64,000 bases of DNA from SZUA-378 sp036652815. GTDB taxonomy: Bacteria; Bacillota; Clostridia; Lachnospirales; Lachnospiraceae. A model generated the notes under the pieces. That model ran no database searches, was not told the DNA's origin, and saw only the letters and a list, made by a program, of their open reading frames with translations. This document shows positions 1-8,256 of this stretch, one piece after another. Position 1 is the first letter of the stretch. Each line of letters starts with the position of its first letter. A program made the translations under genes and the position numbers. The stretch spans positions 8,105 through 72,104 of the forward strand of contig JAVVVE010000011.1 in NCBI GenBank assembly GCA_036652815.1. The letters run 5' to 3'.

Positions 1-342
1 AATACGCTATATAAATACGAGCAGCTCCTGGGGGATTGCACCATCGCCGAGAATAGGGAAGATTGTAGTTTTATATGGGATAATTATTATGATAAAACAG
101 AACAGATGAATGAATATGAACTGACTATTTTTGTTCGCGAAGGGGCACTAAATAGTAATCAATATAGGAAATATGAAGAACTTCATTATCAAAGAGCATA
201 TGAGATATCGCGTGTACAGGAATTACTGAAAGAAGCGGGGATGCAGCTGTTGGCCGTGTATGATGCCGGAACGAAACAGGCACCGAGAGCAGACAGTGAG
301 CGTGTGCATTATATAGCCAGGGAGTGTGGTAAACATGAGTGA
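1..342 (+). CDS. SAM-dependent methyltransferase, C-terminal end (partial)
   Basis: The reading frame is open from the first base and ends at 340-342, so only the last 113 residues are present and the true start lies outside the window. The visible part (IWDNYYD, then a helix-rich stretch, then YDAGTKQAP and a final ERVHYIARE) resembles the C-terminal beta-strand cap of class I methyltransferases that often precede hslO in Lachnospiraceae. The catalytic SAM-binding motifs would lie upstream and cannot be seen. Its stop overlaps the hslO start, so the two genes are probably cotranscribed. The substrate is unknown, and the family call rests on resemblance of the tail only. Confidence 0.6.
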   Translation, partial: NTLYKYEQLLGDCTIAENREDCSFIWDNYYDKTEQMNEYELTIFVREGALNSNQYRKYEELHYQRAYEISRVQELLKEAGMQLLAVYDAGTKQAPRADSERVHYIARECGKHE

Positions 343-1216
343 TTATATTGTAAGGGCAACGGCAGCAAATGCACAAATAAGAGCTTTTGCCGCTAGTACC
401 AAAGAGATGGTGGATGAAGCAAGAAAACGACATAATACCAGTCCGGTAGCGACGGCGGCACTGGGACGACTCATGACGGCAGGGGCTATGATGGGACTTA
501 TGCTCAAAGGAGAAAAAGACCTTTTAACGCTGCAGATTAGAGGAAATGGGCCCATACAGGGTATCGTTGTAACCGCCAATGCAAATGCAGAAGTGAAAGG
601 GTATGTATATCAACCGCAGGTGATGCTGCCGGCCAGTCCACAGGGTAAATTGGATGTGGGCGGAGCTGTCGGAGAAGGTTTCTTAAGTATCACCAAAGAC
701 ATGGGTTTAAAAGAACCCTATACGGGACAAACTGTATTACAGACAGGTGAGATCGCAGATGATCTGACTTATTATTTTGCTAATTCAGAACAGACTCCAT
801 CCTCAGTCGGGCTGGGTGTGCTGATGGAACGTGACAACACTGTCAAACAGGCAGGAGGATTTATCGTTCAACTGATGCCTTTTGCAGAGGAAAGGGTGAT
901 TGCACAGTTAGAAGAGAATCTATCCCAAATCACCTCAGTTACAGCTATTTTGGATGAAGGCAATACACCGGAAGAGATGCTAGGTAAGTTACTTGCACAC
1001 CTTGATTTACAGATACAGGATACGACGCCTACCACATTCTATTGTAATTGTGATAAAACCAGAGTTACCAAAGCGATGATTAGTCTCGGTAAAACAGAGA
1101 TAGAAGAGATGATAGAAGAGGGAAAAGAAGTGGAAGTTAATTGCCATTTCTGCAATACAAATTATACCTTTTCAATAGAAGAATTAGAACAGATGTTACA
1201 TGGAGGCAAGGTATGA
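335..1216 (+). CDS. hslO: Hsp33 redox-regulated chaperone
   Basis: A 293-residue cytoplasmic holdase chaperone that is activated when its zinc-binding cysteines are oxidised. The N-terminus SDYIVRATAANAQIRAF is typical of HslO. The C-terminal zinc module is intact: C237-x-C239 and C270-x-x-C273. I chose the ATG at 335 rather than the GTG at 326 because GGAG at 321-324 gives normal spacing only to 335, and family members begin MSDYIVRAT. The start overlaps the stop of the upstream methyltransferase, and the stop overlaps the nadE start (ATGA), which indicates a tightly coupled operon. Confidence 0.96.
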   Translation: MSDYIVRATAANAQIRAFAASTKEMVDEARKRHNTSPVATAALGRLMTAGAMMGLMLKGEKDLLTLQIRGNGPIQGIVVTANANAEVKGYVYQPQVMLPASPQGKLDVGGAVGEGFLSITKDMGLKEPYTGQTVLQTGEIADDLTYYFANSEQTPSSVGLGVLMERDNTVKQAGGFIVQLMPFAEERVIAQLEENLSQITSVTAILDEGNTPEEMLGKLLAHLDLQIQDTTPTTFYCNCDKTRVTKAMISLGKTEIEEMIEEGKEVEVNCHFCNTNYTFSIEELEQMLHGGKV

Positions 1217-3123
1217 AACACGGTTTTGTAAAGACAGCGGCGGTTACGCCTAAGATAAAAGTAGCAGATCCTATCTACAATGCTACGGCAATCTGTGAAG
1301 GAATGAAAGAGGCATGCAATCATGGAGCACAGATTATTGTATTTCCGGAACTGTGTCTGTCAGGGTATACTTGCGGAGATCTCTTTTTACAGGAATGTTT
1401 GCTAAAAGAGACCAGAGAACAGCTCTTGGTGATTGCGAATGCGACGATAGGGTGTGATGCACTTATCTTTATAGGTATGCCATTAGAACGGGAACATAAA
1501 CTCTATAATGTGGCTGCAGTTCTGCAAAATGGAGAGATTCTGGCTTTTATTCCAAAACTTCATATCCCTAATTATGCCGAATTTAGTGAGGGCAGATATT
1601 TTGTGCCGGGCAATACACAAGTGGAACTATGCAGATTTGAAGGAGAAGAGATCCCTTTTGGAGCCAATATCTTGTTGGAAACGAGTGTAATGGAAGACTT
1701 ATCGATAGCCTGTGAGATCTGTGAAGATGCATGGGTGGCGGATACACCGAGTACCACACATGCTTTGGCGGGAGCTACACTGATCGTGAATCTATCCGCT
1801 TCGGGGGAGACAGTAGGAAAAGATGCGTATCGTGAGATGCTGGTACGTTCCCTTTCCGGCAGACTATTGGCAGGATATGTCTATGCCAGTGCAGGAGAAG
1901 GAGAATCAACACAGGACATGGTCTTTAGTGGCCATAATATTATCGCGGAGAATGGCAGCATCCTGGCACAGGCTCCCAGATTTCAGAATACAACGGTCTA
2001 TGGTGATATAGATGTTCATAAGATCTGTATGGAACGCAGAAGAATGACTTCTTTTGTACCGATTCAAACAGAAGAATATGTTAGGATTCCGTTTGAATTA
2101 CAGGAAAAAGAAGTACCATTAACGAGAACCTTTGCCAAATATCCTTTTGTACCGGAAGAAAAACAGGAGAGAATCAAATGTTGTGAAGATATCCTCTCGA
2201 TTCAAGCCTATGGCTTAAAAAAACGGTATGAACATATAGGATGCCGGACGGCAATCGTGGGTATTTCGGGTGGATTGGATTCTACGCTGGCATTGTTAGT
2301 TACGGTTAGAACCTTTGATCTGCTGGGGTTTGACCGCAGCCGGATTATCGCAGTTACGATGCCTTGTTTCGGGACGACAGACAGAACCTATCAGAATGCC
2401 TGTAAGATGGCGGTCAGCCTGGGTGTTACTTTACGGGAAGTGGATATTAAAGAAGCAGTACAGATACATTTTAGAGATATTCATCACGACAGCGATACAC
2501 ATGATGTGACCTATGAGAACAGTCAAGCAAGAGAACGCACACAGGTACTGATGGATATCGCCAATGAAGAGGATGGACTGGTAATCGGAACAGGGGATAT
2601 GTCGGAGCTGGCACTTGGATGGGCCACTTATAATGGGGATCATATGTCGATGTATGGGGTAAATGCAGGGGTACCTAAGACCTTAATCCGTTATTTGGTA
2701 CAATATTGTGCAGACAGTTGTGAGGTAGAAGCACTGCAGACCGTATTACTGGATGTCCTGCATACACCGGTCAGTCCGGAATTACTGCCTCCTACGGATG
2801 GTCAGATTGGACAGAAAACAGAAGATATCGTAGGCCCTTATGCCTTGCATGACTATTTCTTATACTACATGCTTCGCTGCGGGTATGAACCCTCTAAGAT
2901 ATATCGAATCGCAGTACAGAGTTTTAAGGGAGAGTATGACGAAAGTGTCATATTGAAATGGATGAAAGTATTCTATCGTAGATTCTTTACACAACAGTTC
3001 AAACGCTCCTGCTTACCGGACGGACCGAAGGTAGGCAGTGTTGGGATATCTCCAAGAGGAGATCTGAGGATGCCATCAGATGCCTGTGCACATATCTGGC
3101 TACAGCAGATAGACAATATGTGA
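1213..3123 (+). CDS. nadE: Glutamine-dependent NAD+ synthetase
   Basis: Last step of NAD biosynthesis: ATP-dependent amidation of deamido-NAD using ammonia taken from glutamine. The 636-residue protein has an N-terminal nitrilase-like glutaminase domain with the triad E46, K115 and C170 (in CEICEDAW). The C-terminal synthetase domain carries the PP-loop SGGLDS at 352-357. The size and triad spacing match the large two-domain bacterial enzymes. The start is the ATG at 1213, with GGAGG at 1202-1206 and a 4-base overlap with hslO. An in-frame start at 1141 would run deep into hslO and is rejected. Confidence 0.96.
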   Translation: MKHGFVKTAAVTPKIKVADPIYNATAICEGMKEACNHGAQIIVFPELCLSGYTCGDLFLQECLLKETREQLLVIANATIGCDALIFIGMPLEREHKLYNVAAVLQNGEILAFIPKLHIPNYAEFSEGRYFVPGNTQVELCRFEGEEIPFGANILLETSVMEDLSIACEICEDAWVADTPSTTHALAGATLIVNLSASGETVGKDAYREMLVRSLSGRLLAGYVYASAGEGESTQDMVFSGHNIIAENGSILAQAPRFQNTTVYGDIDVHKICMERRRMTSFVPIQTEEYVRIPFELQEKEVPLTRTFAKYPFVPEEKQERIKCCEDILSIQAYGLKKRYEHIGCRTAIVGISGGLDSTLALLVTVRTFDLLGFDRSRIIAVTMPCFGTTDRTYQNACKMAVSLGVTLREVDIKEAVQIHFRDIHHDSDTHDVTYENSQARERTQVLMDIANEEDGLVIGTGDMSELALGWATYNGDHMSMYGVNAGVPKTLIRYLVQYCADSCEVEALQTVLLDVLHTPVSPELLPPTDGQIGQKTEDIVGPYALHDYFLYYMLRCGYEPSKIYRIAVQSFKGEYDESVILKWMKVFYRRFFTQQFKRSCLPDGPKVGSVGISPRGDLRMPSDACAHIWLQQIDNM

Positions 3124-3143
3124 GCAAAATAATAATATAGGTA

Positions 3144-3824
3144 TTATTCGTAGATATAGTCTAAGAATGCAAGCGTATTGTCAATATGTGTTGCGGTGAT
3201 GCTAAAGGAGAGAATAGGAGTGCCGGTGTGATACAAACCGAGTGCTTCTATTTTTTCGCTATCTTGTAATATAATGCCGGCGGGCATCTTTGTACCATCT
3301 TCCAAGGTGGCATAGTAGATTTGATCGGATTCTTCGTAGGCAGCTAGTTTTTCCGGTGACATAAAGTCATTCAGATTGGCAATAAAGTTATTCTTTGTAT
3401 AATAATCGATGACATCCGAGAGCCCAAGGATAGCATCGAGGTCGCCTACCTGTACCATCGCCATCATCTTTTGAGCAGAGGCTATCGTAGCAGGATTCAT
3501 AGCTACGGAATCACCGAGACTAATTGCATAAGAGTTATCAAAGAAGAGATCCTGTTTCTTAGGATCCATACCGATTTTTTGGGCGAATCCATCGATAAAA
3601 TCCTCATCTACCGTAGCGACTTCGGTATTAAATAATGCCATCTCAAATACGGATTCTTTATTTGCCGAGATAAAATCCTGTATCATAAAGACCAGCACGA
3701 TGCCTACTACAATCCCGATAAAAGTATGCATCTTATGATAGTACCAGTAATTTTGCAAACGTTCTTTTATCGTCATAGCGGAAGTTTTTTTTCGCTGTTC
3801 TTTTAACTCATCTCTCATAGACAT
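3144..3824 (-). CDS. Single-pass membrane protein of unknown function
   Basis: A 226-residue protein with a basic cytoplasmic N-terminus (residues 1-32, rich in K/R/E), one membrane segment at about 35-53 (IGIVVGIVLVFMI) and an outward-facing domain of about 170 residues without cysteines. The topology follows the positive-inside rule. I do not recognise a named domain, although similar tail-out proteins are common as unnamed genes in Lachnospiraceae. The start at 3824 is supported by a GAGG box about 8 bases upstream and a strong promoter further up. It converges on nadE and is transcribed divergently from the next gene. Confidence 0.75.
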   Translation of the reverse strand: MSMRDELKEQRKKTSAMTIKERLQNYWYYHKMHTFIGIVVGIVLVFMIQDFISANKESVFEMALFNTEVATVDEDFIDGFAQKIGMDPKKQDLFFDNSYAISLGDSVAMNPATIASAQKMMAMVQVGDLDAILGLSDVIDYYTKNNFIANLNDFMSPEKLAAYEESDQIYYATLEDGTKMPAGIILQDSEKIEALGLYHTGTPILSFSITATHIDNTLAFLDYIYE

Positions 3825-3859
3825 AGTAAATACCTCATGTTCTTTCCCGTGATTTTCTA

Positions 3860-3888
3860 ATCATAGCGTGCCATAGTTTGACTGTCAA
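3860..3888 (-). promoter_or_regulatory. Sigma-A promoter for the membrane protein at 3144-3824
   Basis: On the reverse strand, TTGACA (3888-3883), a 17-base spacer and TATGAT (3865-3860). The -10 lies 36 bases before the start codon. It is divergent from the promoter at 3948-3976. Confidence 0.8.
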
Positions 3889-3947
3889 GACTTTCACTTA
3901 AGGCTGCCCATCATTTAATTAAAGTTTTATAAATAGAAAACAGACTC

Positions 3948-3976
3948 TTGAATAATCAAACTATATGTAATATGAT
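3948..3976 (+). promoter_or_regulatory. Sigma-A promoter for the gene at 4011
   Basis: TTGAAT (3948-3953), a 17-base spacer and TATGAT (3971-3976), 34 bases before the ATG at 4011. Confidence 0.7.
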
Positions 3977-4010
3977 TAGGGATACATTATGACAGAAAAG
4001 AGGAATCGAG

Positions 4011-4508
4011 ATGAGTGAGAATTATATTGAGATATTAGTTAAAAAAGAGAGTACCTTTAAGAACACTTTACTGAGAAGCTTGTGCATTGCTTTAACAGCA
4101 CTGATGTTTTTCCTGGGAATGTCGTTTGGCCTATTATTTCTGATTGTTGCAATTGGATTTGGTATTTTAACTTATATTGTATGGCTTCATACAGACATCG
4201 AATATGAATATCTATATTTGGATAAGGAATTACAGATTGATAAGATTATGGCACGAACCAAACGGAAAAAAGCAGCTACCTTTGAGATAGAACGCATGGA
4301 GATGTTGGCACCGGCCAATTCTTACCACCTGGATGAATATAGGAAGAGAACCTTTAAAGAAAGCGATTACAGCTCCGGTCATAAATCACAGCCGGACACC
4401 AGATATGTGATGATCTATAATGGAGAACAGAGGATTATCTTAGAGAACAAACCGGAACTTGCCAATATTATTAAGACAGTAGCTCCAAGAAAAGTATTCT
4501 TGGATTGA
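4011..4508 (+). CDS. Small two-helix membrane protein, DUF6106-like
   Basis: A 165-residue protein with a short cytoplasmic start (SENYIEILVKK), two adjacent membrane helices at about residues 25-60, and a cytoplasmic tail of about 100 residues with a basic patch (ARTKRKKAA). The layout and the N-terminal motif resemble a Lachnospiraceae family listed as DUF6106. The function is unknown and the family name is from memory. The tail looks like a bPH/PH-like beta-rich domain, which is inference only. It is upstream of guaB but has its own promoter, and guaB has a further promoter overlapping its stop. Confidence 0.7.
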   Translation: MSENYIEILVKKESTFKNTLLRSLCIALTALMFFLGMSFGLLFLIVAIGFGILTYIVWLHTDIEYEYLYLDKELQIDKIMARTKRKKAATFEIERMEMLAPANSYHLDEYRKRTFKESDYSSGHKSQPDTRYVMIYNGEQRIILENKPELANIIKTVAPRKVFLD

Positions 4509-4532
4509 CATAGAATATGAAATTTGTAATAC
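4505..4532 (+). promoter_or_regulatory. Probable guaB promoter
   Basis: TTGACA (4505-4510) overlaps the stop codon of the preceding gene. It is followed by a 16-base spacer and TAATAC (4527-4532), 48 bases before the guaB start. Confidence 0.6.
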
Positions 4533-4580
4533 TTTTGAGATGGTAGAAGTGAAATAGCAAACAGCAGGAGGAGATAACAG

Positions 4581-6041
4581 ATGGGACAGATTATAGGCGA
4601 AGGTATTACATTTGATGATGTACTACTGGTACCGCAATATTCACAGGTGATTCCAAATCAGGTAGATGTAACCACTTGGTTGACTAAAACGATTAAACTC
4701 AATATTCCAATGATGAGTGCCGGGATGGATACCGTTACAGAACATCGTATGGCCATTGCGATGGCAAGACAGGGTGGGATAGGTATTATCCATAAGAATA
4801 TGTCAATAGAAGCACAGGCAGAAGAAGTCGATAAAGTAAAACGTTCTGAGAACGGTGTCATTACAGATCCCTTTTCACTGACTCCGGATCACTTGCTGGC
4901 AGATGCAGATGCACTGATGGCGAAGTTCCGTATCTCAGGAGTGCCGATTACAGAAGGACGTAAGTTAGTAGGTATCATTACCAATCGTGACCTTAAGTTT
5001 GAAACGGACTTTTCCAAGAAAATATCGGAATCTATGACTTCTAAGGATTTGATTACGGCAAGAGAAGGGATTACGCTGGAAGAAGCCAAAGCTATCCTGG
5101 GTAAAGCCAGAAAAGAAAAACTGCCCATTGTAGATGAGAATTATAATCTGGTAGGGTTGATTACCATTAAAGATATCGAAAAGACGATTAAATATCCATT
5201 ATCGGCGAAAGATTCACAAGGTCGTTTGTTATGTGGAGCAGCTATCGGTATTACGGCAAATGTTCTAGAACGAGTAGCAGCATTAGCAGATGCTAAGGTT
5301 GATGTAATCGTATTGGATTCGGCACACGGACATTCTGAGAATGTATTACGATGCATTCGTATGGTTAAAGAAGCATATCCGGAAGTACAGGTTATCGCAG
5401 GTAATGTTGCGACCGGAGAAGCTGCCAGAGCCTTAATCGAAGCAGGAGCAGATGCCGTTAAAGTAGGGATAGGACCAGGATCTATCTGCACCACTCGCGT
5501 GGTAGCCGGGATTGGTGTACCACAGATATCAGCGATTATGGATACCTATTCTGTAGCCAAAGAATATGGAGTTCCGATTATCGCAGATGGTGGTGTGAAG
5601 TATTCGGGTGATATTACCAAAGCGATTGCAGCGGGTGGTAATGTGTGTATGATGGGCAGTATGTTCGCGGGATGTGACGAGAGTCCGGGAACATTTGAGT
5701 TATTTCAAGGTAGAAAATATAAAGTATATCGTGGAATGGGTTCTATTTCAGCGATGGAGAATGGCAGCAAAGACCGTTATTTCCAATCCGATGCCAAGAA
5801 ACTGGTACCGGAAGGGGTAGAAGGACGTGTTGCTTACAAAGGTACGGTAGAAGATACCGTATTCCAATTAATGGGAGGTCTGCGTTCCGGAATGGGATAT
5901 TGCGGAACGGCTACGATTGAAGAATTAAAAGAAAACGGTAAATTTATCAAGATATCAGCGGCATCCTTAAAAGAGAGCCATCCACATGATATTCATATTA
6001 CAAAAGAGGCGCCGAATTATAGCGTAGATGATAACAACTAG
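4581..6041 (+). CDS. guaB: IMP dehydrogenase
   Basis: Oxidises IMP to XMP with NAD+, the committed step of GMP synthesis. The 486-residue TIM-barrel enzyme contains an inserted Bateman module (two CBS repeats, about residues 90-210). The catalytic cysteine is C303 in the loop GPGSICTTRVVAG, followed by the phosphate-binding IADGGVKYSGDI segment and the flap GSKDRYFQ. The length matches bacterial GuaB. AGGAGGAG at about 4566-4573 gives good start spacing. A MATE transporter gene follows 17 bases later, perhaps as read-through. Confidence 0.97.
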   Translation: MGQIIGEGITFDDVLLVPQYSQVIPNQVDVTTWLTKTIKLNIPMMSAGMDTVTEHRMAIAMARQGGIGIIHKNMSIEAQAEEVDKVKRSENGVITDPFSLTPDHLLADADALMAKFRISGVPITEGRKLVGIITNRDLKFETDFSKKISESMTSKDLITAREGITLEEAKAILGKARKEKLPIVDENYNLVGLITIKDIEKTIKYPLSAKDSQGRLLCGAAIGITANVLERVAALADAKVDVIVLDSAHGHSENVLRCIRMVKEAYPEVQVIAGNVATGEAARALIEAGADAVKVGIGPGSICTTRVVAGIGVPQISAIMDTYSVAKEYGVPIIADGGVKYSGDITKAIAAGGNVCMMGSMFAGCDESPGTFELFQGRKYKVYRGMGSISAMENGSKDRYFQSDAKKLVPEGVEGRVAYKGTVEDTVFQLMGGLRSGMGYCGTATIEELKENGKFIKISAASLKESHPHDIHITKEAPNYSVDDNN

Positions 6042-6058
6042 AGAGAATAGGCATATAA

Positions 6059-7432
6059 ATGATTCAGATAGCAGCACCACAAGAGAATAAGATGGGCATT
6101 ATGCCCGTGAATAAATTATTACTATCCATGTCATTACCGATGATGATATCCATGTTGGTGCAAGCGTTATATAATATCGTAGACAGTATTTTTGTAGCTA
6201 AGGTAAGTGAAGAAGCACTGACCGCAGTGTCCTTGGCGTTTCCGATACAGTCGCTGATCATTGCGGTTGGCGTGGGTACCGGAGTCGGCATCAATGCGGT
6301 GCTATCCAGAGCGTTGGGAGAAAAAGATTATGATAAAGCAGATAAGATTGCTAATAATGGTGTTTTTCTTGCAGTATTGGGATACTTTGTATTTGTATTG
6401 ATCGGCATCTTCTTATCAGGCCCCTTCTATCGAACACAGACGAATAACCCTGAGATCGTCAATGCCGGGATCTCTTATTTATCTATCTGTATGATTTGTT
6501 CTTTGGGACTTTTCTTGCAGATTACGTTTGAGCGATTGCTACAGTCAACAGGTAAGACGTTCTATACGATGATTACGCAAGGAACAGGAGCAATCATCAA
6601 CATCATATTAGACCCGATTATGATCTTTGGCTTGTGTGGATTTCCCAAGATGGGAGTGATGGGCGCAGCGATTGCTACCGTGATAGGACAGACGGTTGCG
6701 GCTATTCTTGCGATAGTTTTTAACCTAAAACTTAATTCAGAGATTCATCTCAGGCTCAAAGGGTTTAGACCGGATCGTAAGGTGATAGCACATATTTATG
6801 AAGTGGGGATTCCTTCTATTATTATGCAGGCAGTGGGTTCTATTATGGTCTATGGGATGAATCGTATACTCATTACCTTTTCGGCTACTGCAACAGCAGT
6901 ATTTGGAGTTTACTTTAAATTACAGAGCTTTGTATTTATGCCGGTGTTCGGATTAAATAATGGACTGGTGCCGATTGTCGCCTATAACCTGGGAGCAGGT
7001 AAAAAAGACCGATTAATTAAAGCCATTCAACTATGTGCAGTTTATGCGATTAGTATTATGCTGTTGGGTTTCTTGGTATTTCAGGGAGCGGCGTGGTGGC
7101 TGTTGCATTTATTCAATGCTTCTGCAATGATGGAATCAATTGGAGTGCCTGCACTTCGCATTATTAGCATCGGTTTTGTATTTGCAGGATTTAGTATTAT
7201 AGCCTGTTCTGTGTTTCAGTCTTTGGGAAATGGCTTCTATAGTATGTTAATCTCAATCATCAGACAATTAATCGTTTTATTACCGGCAGCTTATGTCTTA
7301 GCCAAATTCAGAGGATTGGCATATGTATGGTGGGCATGTCCGATTGCGGAGATTGTCGCAGCCGTAGGGAGTGCTATTTTCCTATATCATATTTATCATA
7401 AAGTGATTCAGCATATACGGTTCATACATTAG
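6059..7432 (+). CDS. MATE family multidrug/cation efflux transporter
   Basis: A 457-residue polytopic membrane protein with about 12 hydrophobic segments. The N-terminal motif LLLSMSLPMMISMLVQALYN and the mirrored second half (GIPSIIMQAVGSIM) are typical of the NorM/DinF branch of MATE exporters. These couple Na+ or H+ entry to export of cationic compounds, and the substrate cannot be predicted. The start site is uncertain: the ATG at 6059 has only a weak purine stretch, and the ATG twelve codons later is an alternative. It lies directly behind guaB. Confidence 0.9.
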   Translation: MIQIAAPQENKMGIMPVNKLLLSMSLPMMISMLVQALYNIVDSIFVAKVSEEALTAVSLAFPIQSLIIAVGVGTGVGINAVLSRALGEKDYDKADKIANNGVFLAVLGYFVFVLIGIFLSGPFYRTQTNNPEIVNAGISYLSICMICSLGLFLQITFERLLQSTGKTFYTMITQGTGAIINIILDPIMIFGLCGFPKMGVMGAAIATVIGQTVAAILAIVFNLKLNSEIHLRLKGFRPDRKVIAHIYEVGIPSIIMQAVGSIMVYGMNRILITFSATATAVFGVYFKLQSFVFMPVFGLNNGLVPIVAYNLGAGKKDRLIKAIQLCAVYAISIMLLGFLVFQGAAWWLLHLFNASAMMESIGVPALRIISIGFVFAGFSIIACSVFQSLGNGFYSMLISIIRQLIVLLPAAYVLAKFRGLAYVWWACPIAEIVAAVGSAIFLYHIYHKVIQHIRFIH

Positions 7433-7443
7433 CACATTTAGAC

Positions 7444-7472
7444 TTGACGGAATCCGCCTTGCCATGTATAAT
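7444..7472 (+). promoter_or_regulatory. tRNA-Leu promoter
   Basis: TTGACG (7444-7449), a 17-base spacer and a perfect TATAAT (7467-7472), with the -10 ending 37 bases before the mature tRNA 5' end. Confidence 0.85.
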
Positions 7473-7509
7473 AATTTTTGCTGACATAGAAATCAGTTAG
7501 TAGAAATAG

Positions 7510-7591
7510 GCGGATATGGCGGAATTGGCAGACGCGCTAGACTTAGGATCTAGTGGGGCGACCCGTGCAGGTTCAAGTCCTGTTATCCGCA
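7510..7591 (+). tRNA. tRNA-Leu (anticodon UAG)
   Basis: Acceptor GCGGATA (7510-7516) pairs with TATCCGC (7584-7590), with discriminator A at 7591. Anticodon stem CTAGA/TCTAG encloses a 7-base loop with anticodon TAG at 7544-7546. The gene has a long class II variable arm with GGG/CCC pairing and a T-arm GCAGG-TTCAAGT-CCTGT. The 82-base size and the long variable arm fit leucine tRNA. The 3' CCA is not encoded and must be added after transcription. Confidence 0.97.
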
Positions 7592-7595
7592 TGAT

Positions 7596-7628
7596 AAGAC
7601 CTTAGAGAAATCTAGGGTCTTATTTTTT
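7596..7628 (+). terminator. Rho-independent terminator of tRNA-Leu
   Basis: An 11-base-pair stem (7596-7606 with 7611-7621) is closed by a GAAA tetraloop and followed by ATTTTTT. Confidence 0.93.
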
Positions 7629-7653
7629 GGCATATCGTGTTGCAAAAGTCATC

Positions 7654-7682
7654 TTGACAGTATATCGGTAAACCAATACACT
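7654..7682 (+). promoter_or_regulatory. Promoter of the VOC protein gene
   Basis: TTGACA (7654-7659), a 17-base spacer and TACACT (7677-7682), about 75 bases before the ATG at 7758. Confidence 0.7.
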
Positions 7683-7757
7683 GATAGAGAGTGATAAACA
7701 ACGACAATCATAGCATAACAGCAGAACAGACGCAGGAACAAGAGAGGAGATAAATAG

Positions 7758-8135
7758 ATGCAGAGGATTCGTAAGGTTGACCACATGGTCATTACTACAG
7801 CCAAACTGCCTGAGTGTATCGCTTTTTATGAGGCACTTGGATTTCGGGCACAGGATGCAGGAGGATGTTTTGAACTGTTTTCCGGCGATTTCAAAATTAA
7901 TGTTCACTTAAAGGGGCATGAGCTTATGCCAAAGGCTAAAAACGTGCAGACCGGGAGTGCTGATTTTTGTCTCGAGATAGACGGTGATCTGGCAGCTTGT
8001 AGGGATCAGCTCATAGAATGCGGAATCAAGATAGAACTGGGTATTGTAACGCGGCATGGTGCAAGGGGGGAGATGTGTTCGCTCTATCTGCGTGACCCCG
8101 ATGATAATTTGATCGAGTTGTGCAGCTATCTGTAG
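7758..8135 (+). CDS. VOC (glyoxalase/bleomycin-resistance) family protein
   Basis: A 125-residue single VOC module. An N-terminal beta strand ends in VDHMVITT, with H9 as a likely metal ligand. It is followed by the AFYEALGF helix, a central FKINVHLKG strand and the C-terminal signature YLRDPDDNLIEL. It resembles the small stand-alone VOC proteins of the STM3117/YwbC type, whose reactions are largely unknown. The AGAGGAG box and its own promoter support the start. It is a single-gene unit between the tRNA and the signalling operon. Confidence 0.88.
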   Translation: MQRIRKVDHMVITTAKLPECIAFYEALGFRAQDAGGCFELFSGDFKINVHLKGHELMPKAKNVQTGSADFCLEIDGDLAACRDQLIECGIKIELGIVTRHGARGEMCSLYLRDPDDNLIELCSYL

Positions 8136-8153
8136 CTAGGAGTCGTGTTCGCA

Positions 8154-8182
8154 TTGACATTATTCCCCGAAATGCTTATAAT
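8154..8182 (+). promoter_or_regulatory. Consensus sigma-A promoter of the phosphorelay operon
   Basis: A perfect TTGACA (8154-8159), 17 bases and a perfect TATAAT (8177-8182). The -10 is 74 bases before the first ATG of the four-gene signalling operon. Confidence 0.88.
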
Positions 8183-8256
8183 TTAATGATACTTACCTTG
8201 TCGAAAAAAGGACAATGGTTAAAAAAAAACGTGGTTGAATGCAGGGAGGGTAGTTT

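Noticed and set aside
3127..3150. AATAATA/TATTATT stem after nadE
   Set aside because: AT-only 7-pair stem without a T-run, overlapping the end of the converging gene. Not convincing as a terminator.
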